From Lachnoanaerobaculum gingivalis (GTDB lineage Bacteria > Bacillota > Clostridia > Lachnospirales > Lachnospiraceae), in the NCBI RefSeq assembly GCF_003862475.1, contig NZ_RRCO01000006.1, forward strand, positions 62,001-126,000: a DNA stretch of 64,000 nucleotides, written 5' to 3'. The notes beneath the pieces were generated by a model. That model saw nothing but the letters and a program-made list of their open reading frames with translations. It was not told the DNA's origin and made no database searches. Numbering within the stretch: position 1 is the first letter of the stretch; each line of letters begins with the position of its first letter. The position numbers and the translations under genes were made by a program. Below, piece after piece: positions 25,912 through 33,438 of the stretch.

Positions 25912-26535
25912 CTAAAACCTTGGCAAAATAACCCTTTTATCAACTGCTTCCAACGCAATCTTTGCCATATTGTGCATACCCGTTTTGCTTGTTAAATTTT
26001 TTACATGATAACGTACTGTATTTTGTGATATATGGCAGTCCTCTGCCACCTCCGCATATGTACATCCTTTTGCAAAGCTTCTTAAAACTGCCAACTCCGC
26101 TTCTGTAAGTTCCTCAATCTTGGCATTTCCAAGGGTAACTGCCGGAAAATCATCTACAAATTTTTTTTCTCCAACAGACACATCATCTAATACATTTAAA
26201 ATCCCATGCTGCATACTTTCTTTAAACCAAAATCCGTCACATCCGAAATTTTTAGCCTGTTTAATAAAACTTTGATCAAGCATTGATGTCATAATAATCA
26301 CTTTAATACCAAGAAATCGCTCCTTTATCTTCCTTGCCAAATCAAGCCCTGAACTGTCGCCCAAGCATACATCCATCAATACAATATTTATTCGTCCGGA
26401 TTCACAAGCCGGCTCTACATTTTCAACTCCTCGAAATTTGCACATGATTTTATACTTATGCTTCGCTTTCTCAAGTTCCAACTCTAAATATTCCATTGTA
26501 ACCGGTGAATCCTCCACAATCATAATGCCAATCAC
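25912..26535 (-). CDS. NarL/LuxR-family response regulator
   Basis: A 207-residue DNA-binding regulator. The receiver domain (1-120) has the acidic pair VEDSP, the phosphoacceptor in VLMDVCLG, the Thr in IIMTSML and the Lys in FWFKES. The LuxR-type helix-turn-helix (about 140-200) reads LTEAELAVLRSFAKGCTY and ISQNTVRYHVKNLTSK. The start is GTG with AAGGAGGTGAT upstream, 4 bp after the kinase gene. It is the last gene of the sensor operon, facing the WXG promoter 130 bp downstream, which makes it the obvious regulator of secretion. Confidence 0.92.
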   Translation of the reverse strand: MIGIMIVEDSPVTMEYLELELEKAKHKYKIMCKFRGVENVEPACESGRINIVLMDVCLGDSSGLDLARKIKERFLGIKVIIMTSMLDQSFIKQAKNFGCDGFWFKESMQHGILNVLDDVSVGEKKFVDDFPAVTLGNAKIEELTEAELAVLRSFAKGCTYAEVAEDCHISQNTVRYHVKNLTSKTGMHNMAKIALEAVDKRVILPRF

Positions 26536-26539
26536 TTAA

Positions 26540-27811
26540 TCACCTCCTTAATAAAAATGATATCTCTAGCCTTCCTTCTTCTGCTTTTAGATACATGGGA
26601 ATATCTTTTTGTTTTAAATATTCTCTAATTCCTGAAATTCCTCCGCCTTCACTAAATCCTTCCTTTAACCCTGTACCATTATCTCTAATATAAACTCGTA
26701 CTTTATCTTCTTCTATATCTTGTGTGACAAACACTTTTGTAGCTGAACCATGACGAATAGCATTCATCATAGATTCTCTTACACAAAAATAAAAAATAGG
26801 TTCATAAATTTCTCTAAACCAATTTTGCTTTGGAAGGTATAATTTACAATTAAACAGAGATGCCAACTCCATCAGTTCTCTTTTTTCATCTATCTTCTCG
26901 GGCAAGGAAATACTACCTGACAGATTATCTAACAGTCTCTTCCATATTTGTAATACCTTTTCTTTGTCCATTCCCTCTCCTTTATTCATATACCTGTAGC
27001 CCGACTGTAAACAGTCTCCAAATTCTCGGTGCAGGTTCATCTTTAAAGTGAGATATTTCTGTTCAGAATTTATATTTATTACACTTTGTATCATATGAGC
27101 ATATTTCTTATTTTCCTCAGCCAAAGTCTTTAATGTTTTTCTTATTTCATTTTGCAGGTTATAAAGATTGGTGATTTCCTCAGCCCTTATCTGCCAAAAT
27201 CCAATATCTAAAAACTCTCTTCTTATTCTCCATACTTCTTCCCCTATACTAAAGAAAAGTTCAGATTCCCCACATTTATATTCTGCAACAGGATATTTTT
27301 GTAATCCTTCTTTCTTCCAACACTCCCATGTCATTTCAAAGTTTGGAATATATCTTCCCAAAAGAATCTGATTGAGCTCATACATCTTATTATTAATTAA
27401 CACTGGAACCCCCTTAATATTTACAAAGGCTATTCCCACAGGTACACTATTTAACGCCTGTACTACACAATCCATCTCCAACATAGGATCATTACGAATT
27501 TTACTATCTATATACAAAGGTAAGCCAATCAAAAGCGGTATAAAGACTTGTATCTTGCGAATCAAATCAATCTCCTCACCATATATATAGTGAAGGCGGA
27601 TATATCCTCCATACCAGATCAAATCTGCTGTTAAAATACAACTTATAACCAAAAAAACAAGTTCTTTTTTTATTCCTTTTCTTTTTGAAAATATTGAAGT
27701 GTCTTTTTTATATACAGCTAATCGTCGCATACAACATCCTGATAAAGAGCATATACTCCATCCGGCTCCGGCAGCAAGTAATGTCACCAAAAGAACATCA
27801 ATTATGTACAT
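26540..27811 (-). CDS. membrane histidine kinase (NarX/HPK7-like) for the type VII locus
   Basis: A 423-residue protein with three membrane helices (about 5-25, 48-66, 84-100), a PAS-like stretch (SVPVGIAFVNIKGVPVLINN, near 122), a coiled linker, the phosphoacceptor region MNLHREFGDCLQS (His near 262) and a C-terminal HATPase domain with N-box ESMMNAIRHG, G1 RDNGTG and G2 GGGISGI. The upstream gene overlaps its start by 10 bp and the response regulator follows by 4 bp. Its signal is unknown. Confidence 0.88.
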   Translation of the reverse strand: MYIIDVLLVTLLAAGAGWSICSLSGCCMRRLAVYKKDTSIFSKRKGIKKELVFLVISCILTADLIWYGGYIRLHYIYGEEIDLIRKIQVFIPLLIGLPLYIDSKIRNDPMLEMDCVVQALNSVPVGIAFVNIKGVPVLINNKMYELNQILLGRYIPNFEMTWECWKKEGLQKYPVAEYKCGESELFFSIGEEVWRIRREFLDIGFWQIRAEEITNLYNLQNEIRKTLKTLAEENKKYAHMIQSVININSEQKYLTLKMNLHREFGDCLQSGYRYMNKGEGMDKEKVLQIWKRLLDNLSGSISLPEKIDEKRELMELASLFNCKLYLPKQNWFREIYEPIFYFCVRESMMNAIRHGSATKVFVTQDIEEDKVRVYIRDNGTGLKEGFSEGGGISGIREYLKQKDIPMYLKAEEGRLEISFLLRR

Positions 27812-29574
27812 ACATATTCTGCCCTCCCTTTATCCTTATAGACTACACTGATTTCCTGTCTTTTACCCTCTCTTATTTCAAAGATATCGATATTATTCAA
27901 ATTAGGGCTTTCTATACTAAAAAACCATTCCAAGAAATCATCTTTATTTAAAATAGTAGAACTCTCGATAATTATCTTGGCTTTTCTTCCATCTTTCATA
28001 TGTAATTCCATACACTCCGGTGCATATTCTCCCCATTCAATTAATAAAATCCACAATTTGCAAATTAGCAATGCTATGTCCTGTGAAACATTCCCTTTTC
28101 CTTCACATACTTCTACAGTTCTAATGCCCGGAAACCATCTCAACTTCTCTCCAAATTCTACAAAGCAAAGTCGCATTTCATCCTGTGTAATAGTTTTTCC
28201 ACCCTGACATAGCAAAAAAATATTTACATAGCGTTTTAAAAATACCGATATCCAGAGCATTTTTCTAAAACAAGAGTCCATATTCATTCCTTCTCTTTTA
28301 AAGTCCGTGTAAGCTCTCTTCAACGCTATAATTTGGTCTTTTACAACTATACTAAGTTTTTCAAATACTTCTTTTTGATTTCTAACACTTCTTTCTCTCT
28401 GTTCCCACTGAAATCGCTCCTGCACCAAATCCAATTTCAGCTCCAGTTCTTCCTGATTTTGCTTTAACACATCAATAGCTTGATACATTTTTCTATTATC
28501 AATTCTCCAGACTAAATATCCTCCGGGGAATTGGCTTTCATAGTATGTATACCCGGTTCCATTTTCCAATTTCCCAAGCTTTATAAGCTGCTCCTTTTCA
28601 TCAAATGACAAATCTTTCATATCTGTAGATTGTAAATGAACATCTCCGTCAATATTTAAAATTTCCATCCCTATATGTGAATTATGAAAAACATACCCAT
28701 GATACCTATTCCCCTGAACATATCCTAAATATATACAAAACTCCCAAAATAAAGCTTCTACTAAAAATACAAAATATGCCAATTCAAACGGTTCATTATT
28801 CCAAATCATCGCTCCTGAAACATATGGAATTAAATATATAAAAATACAAAAAAGTGTCAAAAATGGAAGTGCTTTTTGTAATTTAGTAGTCTTAATCTCC
28901 TTACTTACTCTATATACCAAATATATTTTTAAACTATGAAAGACAAATCCCCATAACAGCATAATATAAAACAAAATTCCCGGGACAAATTGCAAATTAA
29001 CACCTTCATTAGGTGATTTTACAAAAAACAACATATGAAACTCATTAGTCATCATAAGAATCAATAAAATAGCTGCCGGCAATAACACCCACAAAAAACG
29101 CCTTTTAGGAAAAAAGCTCTGTGGTTTCCCCAAACAAAGAGCTGCAAAAAATCCCGGTAGTGGCAGTACAACTCCCAATACACCATAAAAATACCCGCTA
29201 ATTCTAAACCACAACGGATCTATATTAAAAATAAGTAATTGCAAGCATCCATACAGTGCAAAAATAAACATAAATCCATATGCACAGAGTAAAAAAAATC
29301 GAACTCCTTTTTGAATAATTCGTATTCTTATAGCATTCCACCAAACACATAGTGCTATTTGATGCATAAGATACAATAAAACAGATAGAAAAATATCCCA
29401 AAAAGTATTTTCCTTTCCTTGTCCAAAAATAGGATTTTCTCTAAAACATGTTGTATTGCTTTCAATTTTCCAAGCCAGCCTTGCAGACAACACTAATAAC
29501 AATATTGTTCCCAATATCCACAGATATGATCTATCTTTTAAAACATTAGGCTTTTTTACTTTGAATATATCCAT
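27802..29574 (-). CDS. polytopic membrane protein with degenerate histidine-kinase-like C terminus
   Basis: A 590-residue protein. The first 280 residues contain about eight membrane helices, resembling a 7TM-type sensor module. Residues 330-420 are a coiled coil (VLKQNQEELELKLDLVQERF), and the rest has the size and position of DHp plus ATPase domains, but I see no phosphoacceptor His box and no G1/G2 glycine motifs. It probably acts as a pseudo-sensor that pairs with the kinase encoded by the overlapping downstream gene. The ATG at 29574 follows AAAGGACG; a TTG one codon earlier is also possible. Confidence 0.7.
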   Translation of the reverse strand: MDIFKVKKPNVLKDRSYLWILGTILLLVLSARLAWKIESNTTCFRENPIFGQGKENTFWDIFLSVLLYLMHQIALCVWWNAIRIRIIQKGVRFFLLCAYGFMFIFALYGCLQLLIFNIDPLWFRISGYFYGVLGVVLPLPGFFAALCLGKPQSFFPKRRFLWVLLPAAILLILMMTNEFHMLFFVKSPNEGVNLQFVPGILFYIMLLWGFVFHSLKIYLVYRVSKEIKTTKLQKALPFLTLFCIFIYLIPYVSGAMIWNNEPFELAYFVFLVEALFWEFCIYLGYVQGNRYHGYVFHNSHIGMEILNIDGDVHLQSTDMKDLSFDEKEQLIKLGKLENGTGYTYYESQFPGGYLVWRIDNRKMYQAIDVLKQNQEELELKLDLVQERFQWEQRERSVRNQKEVFEKLSIVVKDQIIALKRAYTDFKREGMNMDSCFRKMLWISVFLKRYVNIFLLCQGGKTITQDEMRLCFVEFGEKLRWFPGIRTVEVCEGKGNVSQDIALLICKLWILLIEWGEYAPECMELHMKDGRKAKIIIESSTILNKDDFLEWFFSIESPNLNNIDIFEIREGKRQEISVVYKDKGRAEYVCT

Positions 29575-29662
29575 CAATTATTACGTCCTTTGTTTTTATG
29601 TCATATTCCATTTATAGCCAAATCTTTATCCATATACCATAAGTATAAAGATTCTTAAGAAT

Positions 29663-29690
29663 ATTTTATCATATCATTAAGATTATTCAA
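29663..29690 (-). promoter_or_regulatory. possible promoter of the sensor operon
   Basis: In the 276-bp AT-rich gap 29575-29850, TTGAAT (29685-29690) and TAAAAT (29663-29668) are 16 bp apart on the minus strand, about 90 bp before the ATG. Nothing else is recognisable in this gap besides the terminator at 29811-29843. Confidence 0.35.
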
Positions 29691-29810
29691 CACATATCTA
29701 GTTATAATCTAATTAATTGTCGCTCCATAACATTATACTCTAGTGTATTTTGTATACTGAATATTTTGTTCTAAAAACATACTATAACGGTAATATTAAG
29801 AATTGCTAAT

Positions 29811-29843
29811 AAAAAAGCAATCACACATATACTGTGTGACTGC
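29811..29843 (-). terminator. terminator after the CHAP lysin
   Basis: Stem AGCAGTCACACA/TGTGTGATTGCT followed by TTTTTTATT on the minus strand, 8 bp past the lysin stop. Confidence 0.85.
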
Positions 29844-29850
29844 TCTGTTT

Positions 29851-30915
29851 CTACCTCGCATTCTCCGTCTTATAATTTTCCACAATCCTGTATTTTCTGC
29901 TTGGACTTGTGGTGTCATACTGCTTTTGGTATGCTCCGCTATCATCCACCCAGTAATAGGTAGAGTTTACGGCTGATTTTATATAACAGCTTACAAAAAG
30001 ATATGAGTCCTTGCCAAAGCAATAGTCCTTGCTGCCTATATTCTTCCATTCCGCCTTGGCATATCTATAATCCTTATCTACATACCACCATCTTCTGTTG
30101 TCATTATAATCCTTTATCCAGCCTCTTACATAGTTTCCGCTTATAAAACCCTCAGATATATGAAACCATGGATTGTATCTGCTGGCTATTCTACCGCTTG
30201 CTTTTACCACTTCTCCTGCACTTAAGTTTTTTACAACTCCTGCACTTGTATTTGGCGCGGTTCTTATCCTTACTCCACTGCCTACAATAGTTAAGTTTGC
30301 AGTAATGGGTATCTCATTTGCAGCCGGTTTATATGACTGATTAGGTCTACTGCCTGGGCCAGGCTTATTTCCCTGATTCTGATTGTTACCTGGGCCTGGC
30401 TTAGGACCTTTACTATCATAATCAGGTCTTGCAAATCCTACTATTGTATAGCCTCTGCCGTCAAAGTTTCTGGTCATTTTCATTACCATACCACCATTTG
30501 CAATATCGGTACTTCCAGTATTTCCCTCTATGGTTTCATAGCTGCCGTCTTTATTTACCGCCACCACGAGACCTGCATGATTTACTCTTCTGCTCTGTCC
30601 TGCTCCATTACTCAAAATAAGTATAATATCGCCCTTTTTTCCACTGTCAAAGAGCATATTTTTATTCTTATAATGAGAATATACGGTTTCTGTGGATGCG
30701 GTCTTCATTCCGTCACAAAAGACATGGCTTGCCCCGCTCATTCTGAAGATATCCCAAAGAAAGGTCACACACCATGGATAAGAACTGGCACTGTTATCAT
30801 ATACCTCCTGCCCGTAGTAATTTGTGTTAAACAATACATTATTGCTCTCGGGAGGATCTTCGCTCACTCCGATATACTCCCCCGCCTTTCTTATAACATT
30901 ATCCCTCAAAGACAT
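29851..30915 (-). CDS. CHAP-domain lysin with SH3b and cell-wall-binding modules
   Basis: A 354-residue protein without signal peptide. The N-terminal CHAP domain carries the catalytic Cys in YPWCVTFLWDIF, His in VNHAGLVVAV and the polar residue in ETIEGNTG. A Gly/Pro/Asn-rich linker (about 178-205) leads to a bacterial SH3 domain (GSGVRIRTAPNTSAGVVKNL) and Trp/Tyr-rich repeats at the C terminus. AAAGGAG precedes the ATG at 30915 (MSLRDN); the frame is open to 30942. It could be a phage-derived endolysin, or a peptidoglycan hydrolase for the adjacent secretion system, comparable to the CHAP protein EssH of S. aureus. No phage genes are nearby. Confidence 0.8.
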   Translation of the reverse strand: MSLRDNVIRKAGEYIGVSEDPPESNNVLFNTNYYGQEVYDNSASSYPWCVTFLWDIFRMSGASHVFCDGMKTASTETVYSHYKNKNMLFDSGKKGDIILILSNGAGQSRRVNHAGLVVAVNKDGSYETIEGNTGSTDIANGGMVMKMTRNFDGRGYTIVGFARPDYDSKGPKPGPGNNQNQGNKPGPGSRPNQSYKPAANEIPITANLTIVGSGVRIRTAPNTSAGVVKNLSAGEVVKASGRIASRYNPWFHISEGFISGNYVRGWIKDYNDNRRWWYVDKDYRYAKAEWKNIGSKDYCFGKDSYLFVSCYIKSAVNSTYYWVDDSGAYQKQYDTTSPSRKYRIVENYKTENAR

Positions 30916-30930
30916 ATCCGACTCCTTTCT

Positions 30931-30960
30931 AAAAAAGACCACAGAAACTCTGTAGTCTTT
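30931..30960 (-). terminator. terminator after cvfB
   Basis: Stem AAGACTACAGAG/CTGTGGTCTT with a short loop and a T6 tail on the minus strand, 5 bp after the cvfB stop and just before the lysin gene. Confidence 0.8.
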
Positions 30961-30964
30961 TATA

Positions 30965-31789
30965 TTACTGTTTTATCCTGATATCGCCATCTGTTATTTC
31001 TATCCTGCCTTCTTTCAAAAGATGTCCTACAGCTCTTTTAAAAGCATTCTTGCTAAGCTTAAGCTCCGCCTTTATTCTATCCGGAGAAACACTCTCATCA
31101 AAGCCTAAACTGCCGCCTCTGTTCTCAATTATATTGTAAAGAACATCCGCATCGGTAAGCAACTGTCTGTAAGCCTTCTTTCTCGGGCTCAAATCAAGCT
31201 TTCCGTCTTCTCTTACTCTTATAACTCTCATATCAAGTCTGTCACCAATCTTGATATCCTCAAAGCTCTCATTCGGCGGGATCATACCGTTGTATTTGTC
31301 ATCAACAGCTACAAATATACCCATCTTTTTAATTTCAAATACCGTTCCTACGACCTCGTCATCCTTTTTGTATGGGCTGTTTGGTGAAAGATGTGAATAA
31401 ACCTTTGCACTGGCTGCAAGTCTGTTACTCTTATCCACATAAAGATATACAAGTATCTCATCTCCCTCTTTTACCTTATTTACAGTCTCCTTAAAAGGTA
31501 AAAGCACATCTCTTTCAAGTCCTATATCAAGAAATGCCCCTATTCCTGTAGTAGATTTTACCTGTAGTCTTCCGACTTCTCCAACTAAAATTTTTGGTCT
31601 TCTGGTAGTAGCAATAAGTCTGTCTTTACTGTCACGATATACAAATACTTCTATCTCACTTCCTACTTCACAGCCTTCCGGCACTTCCTTCATAGGCAGA
31701 AGTACATCTTCACCGTTTCCGTCTGTAAGATATACACCGAAATCTTTTTTTCTGTCAACTTTCAGGCTCTGTATTTTTCCTAATTCCAT
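30965..31789 (-). CDS. cvfB: S1 RNA-binding protein of the CvfB/YitL family
   Basis: A 274-residue cytosolic protein made of successive S1/OB-fold domains: about 1-60 (FGVYLTDGNGEDVLLPMKEV), 65-130 (GIGAFLDIGLERDVLLPFKE) and 145-210 (KKMGIFVAVDDKYNGMIPPN), then a winged-helix end (LKLSKNAFKRAVGHLLKEGRIEI). This is the CvfB arrangement; in staphylococci CvfB affects virulence-gene mRNA stability. GGGGGA precedes the ATG. It may be cotranscribed with the thioesterase 10 bp upstream. Confidence 0.92.
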   Translation of the reverse strand: MELGKIQSLKVDRKKDFGVYLTDGNGEDVLLPMKEVPEGCEVGSEIEVFVYRDSKDRLIATTRRPKILVGEVGRLQVKSTTGIGAFLDIGLERDVLLPFKETVNKVKEGDEILVYLYVDKSNRLAASAKVYSHLSPNSPYKKDDEVVGTVFEIKKMGIFVAVDDKYNGMIPPNESFEDIKIGDRLDMRVIRVREDGKLDLSPRKKAYRQLLTDADVLYNIIENRGGSLGFDESVSPDRIKAELKLSKNAFKRAVGHLLKEGRIEITDGDIRIKQ

Positions 31790-31798
31790 AAGTCCCCC

Positions 31799-32509
31799 TT
31801 AATATTCAAATCTGACGATAGCATATGTATCTCCCTTTAGATCTGCCAGATTTACAATATATGAATTTTCATTCTTTGTAACTCTAGGTAAAATCACATC
31901 ATTCAATACGGCCGCCTTCTTGTATTGTACACTTATTTTTTTTACTTTGAAATCTTCTTCAATAATATTTTTTGCTTTACTTACATATACTGCATTATTC
32001 ATATGATGATTTGTATCCAAATCATTTTTACTTACCACTATTTCATTGCCAAGCTCATACTCTGTCGGTATATCAAACTTTCTGACAATCTCCGTCATAT
32101 CGAGGCGTTTTTCATTTCCTGCCAAATACTTTTTTAAAGCTTCATCTGTAGGTTTGGTAGGTCTTTTATTGTCCAAGTCATAATGAAACCATATGGAATC
32201 GGCTTTTACCAAGAACTCACCGTTTTCATCTTTTAAAAAGAAATTCCTATAGCCGTAAAAGCTTTTAAAGTTGTACGCAAATGTACCTACTTCCACTTTT
32301 TGCGCAAGTCCCGGCAATCTGCTTATATCTATCTGCCAGGAATTAACCCACCAGGCTTCCTTTTTTCCTTGTAAATATTTTATTCCAAGTCCCAGATCCT
32401 CGGATTGAAATGTTGAACAGTCCTGAAATAAATTCAAAAGTCCTACCAAAGACAGCTCTCCATTCTCCCCCAACTCACTGTATCTGATTCTTTCATTAAA
32501 TGAATACAT
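31799..32509 (-). CDS. acyl-ACP thioesterase (FatA/FatB-like)
   Basis: A 236-residue double-hotdog hydrolase that releases fatty acids from acyl carrier protein. The first hotdog spans about 1-125 (WWVNSWQIDISRLP, YRNFFLKDENGEFLV), the second about 150-236 with the catalytic motif NDLDTNHHMNNAVY containing the Asn and His expected of the family. Length is normal for bacterial members. It is 9 bp upstream of cvfB and 24 bp after the amidotransferase gene in the same direction. Confidence 0.9.
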   Translation of the reverse strand: MYSFNERIRYSELGENGELSLVGLLNLFQDCSTFQSEDLGLGIKYLQGKKEAWWVNSWQIDISRLPGLAQKVEVGTFAYNFKSFYGYRNFFLKDENGEFLVKADSIWFHYDLDNKRPTKPTDEALKKYLAGNEKRLDMTEIVRKFDIPTEYELGNEIVVSKNDLDTNHHMNNAVYVSKAKNIIEEDFKVKKISVQYKKAAVLNDVILPRVTKNENSYIVNLADLKGDTYAIVRFEY

Positions 32510-32533
32510 TTGACTACCTTACCTCACTGTCTC

Positions 32534-33181
32534 TTATTTTAAAAGAGATTTGAAATACTTGAAAATTTCCTCACCTACTACCGCATCATCTCTTCTTTGT
32601 TTATAAGACATTCTCTCAGGATGAAACTGTGTAGCGATAATCGGTAATTCTTCATGTATAACAGCTTCACATACTCCGTCATCGGAGCGCAAAACCTCCT
32701 TCAGTCCTTTTCCGAGTTTTTTTGTTCCTTGATGATGTGCGGAGTTTATATTGAAAATTTTACCATAAAATTTTTCAAACAAATTTCCTTCTTCTACACT
32801 TTTTACACTGTGTATGCTGTCATTACCATTTTTTCTTGTATGAATATCTCTTGTTACAAGATCCTGATGTAAACTTCCTCCAAAATAGATATTTATAAGC
32901 TGCATACCTCTGCAAATTCCTAAGATAGGCTTTTTTGCCTTGACAAATGCATCCAAAATATCTCTTTGTGCTTTATCAAGCTCTCTGTCAGGCTCATCAG
33001 AGCCGTTCATTTCTTCGCCATAGTAAACAGGATCTATATCTCCACCACCCGGAAGAAGCAAACCGTCACATTTTATGGCTTCATCCACATCAAGAGTTGC
33101 AATAACTTCTATGTCATTTTCTTTGAGCGCATCGATATAATTTGTCAAGCTTTCAGTCCCTGCAAGTGCTACCTTCTTCAT
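32534..33181 (-). CDS. class I glutamine amidotransferase, peptidase C26 (PuuD-like)
   Basis: A 215-residue cytosolic hydrolase of the gamma-glutamyl-gamma-aminobutyrate hydrolase family. The nucleophile Cys sits in PILGICRGMQLINIYFGGSL, and the His/Glu pair in IIATQFHPERM. LLLPGGGDIDPVYYGEE is the glycine-rich loop typical of PuuD-like enzymes. The substrate cannot be assigned from sequence: no polyamine genes are nearby, so the GABA role is uncertain. Start with GAGG upstream. Confidence 0.88.
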   Translation of the reverse strand: MKKVALAGTESLTNYIDALKENDIEVIATLDVDEAIKCDGLLLPGGGDIDPVYYGEEMNGSDEPDRELDKAQRDILDAFVKAKKPILGICRGMQLINIYFGGSLHQDLVTRDIHTRKNGNDSIHSVKSVEEGNLFEKFYGKIFNINSAHHQGTKKLGKGLKEVLRSDDGVCEAVIHEELPIIATQFHPERMSYKQRRDDAVVGEEIFKYFKSLLK

Positions 33182-33204
33182 AAAAAATCCTCATCTGTAT
33201 ATAC

Positions 33205-33248
33205 TAAAAAACTCCCACAAACATCTTCGTTTGAATGGGAGTTGTAAA
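33205..33248 (-). terminator. terminator after tRNA-Gln
   Basis: A 15-bp stem based on AACTCCCA.TCAAAC with a GAAG loop, followed by TTTTTTAG on the minus strand, only 3-4 bp past the tRNA 3' end. Confidence 0.85.
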
Positions 33249-33250
33249 AG

Positions 33251-33322
33251 CTGGGCTACTAGGATTCGAACCTAGAAATGCTGGAGTCAGAGTCCAGTGC
33301 CTTACCATTTGGCGATAACCCA
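33251..33322 (-). tRNA. tRNA-Gln (anticodon CTG)
   Basis: A complete cloverleaf on the minus strand: acceptor TGGGTTA/TAGCCCA with discriminator G, D arm GCC...GGC, anticodon stem CTGGA/TCCAG around loop CTCTGAC (anticodon CTG, reads CAG), and T arm CTAGG-TTCGAAT-CCTAG. CCA is not encoded. It has its own promoter and terminator. Confidence 0.95.
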
Positions 33323-33365
33323 AAACTGACTTTAATAGGATAATCTATTGAGTCAGTTTTGTCAA
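33322..33365 (-). promoter_or_regulatory. tRNA-Gln promoter flanked by a 9-bp inverted repeat
   Basis: TTGACA (33360-33365) and TATCCT (33337-33342), spacing 17 bp. Perfect repeats AAAACTGAC (33322-33330) and GTCAGTTTT (33352-33360) bracket the -10 region; the function of this dyad is unknown. Confidence 0.7.
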
Positions 33366-33438
33366 TAGTAATTTAAAAAACTTACTAAAAAAATTATATT
33401 CCTAGGGTGAAAAGTTTATTTCCACAACCCCTATGCTA

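Larger units (their letters stand above)
8205..29574 (-). other. type VII secretion (WXG100/EssC) island with kinases, phosphatase and RHS protein
   Basis: A 21-kb run of minus-strand genes: membrane pseudo-sensor, histidine kinase, LuxR-type regulator, WXG100 x2, PP2C, DUF805, Hanks kinase-DUF805, Hanks kinase-TM-MORN, RHS, EssC, EsaB-like, WXG100 x3 and small ORFs. EssC plus WXG100 plus EsaB define a Firmicutes-type (T7SSb-like) system. No EssA, EssB/YukC or EsaA/YueB homologue can be recognised inside the island. Gaps are short, except for about 130 bp holding the promoter upstream of the first WXG gene. Confidence 0.85.

Noticed and set aside
29851-30915. Prophage remnant indicated by the CHAP-SH3 lysin
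   Set aside because: No holin, structural, integrase or repressor genes are nearby; a lone hydrolase does not support a prophage.
30931-30960. CTACA-N7-TGTGG resembling the response-regulator element near the CHAP lysin
   Set aside because: It is the stem of the cvfB terminator, the spacing is 7 not 6, and no -10 follows at 19-20 bp.
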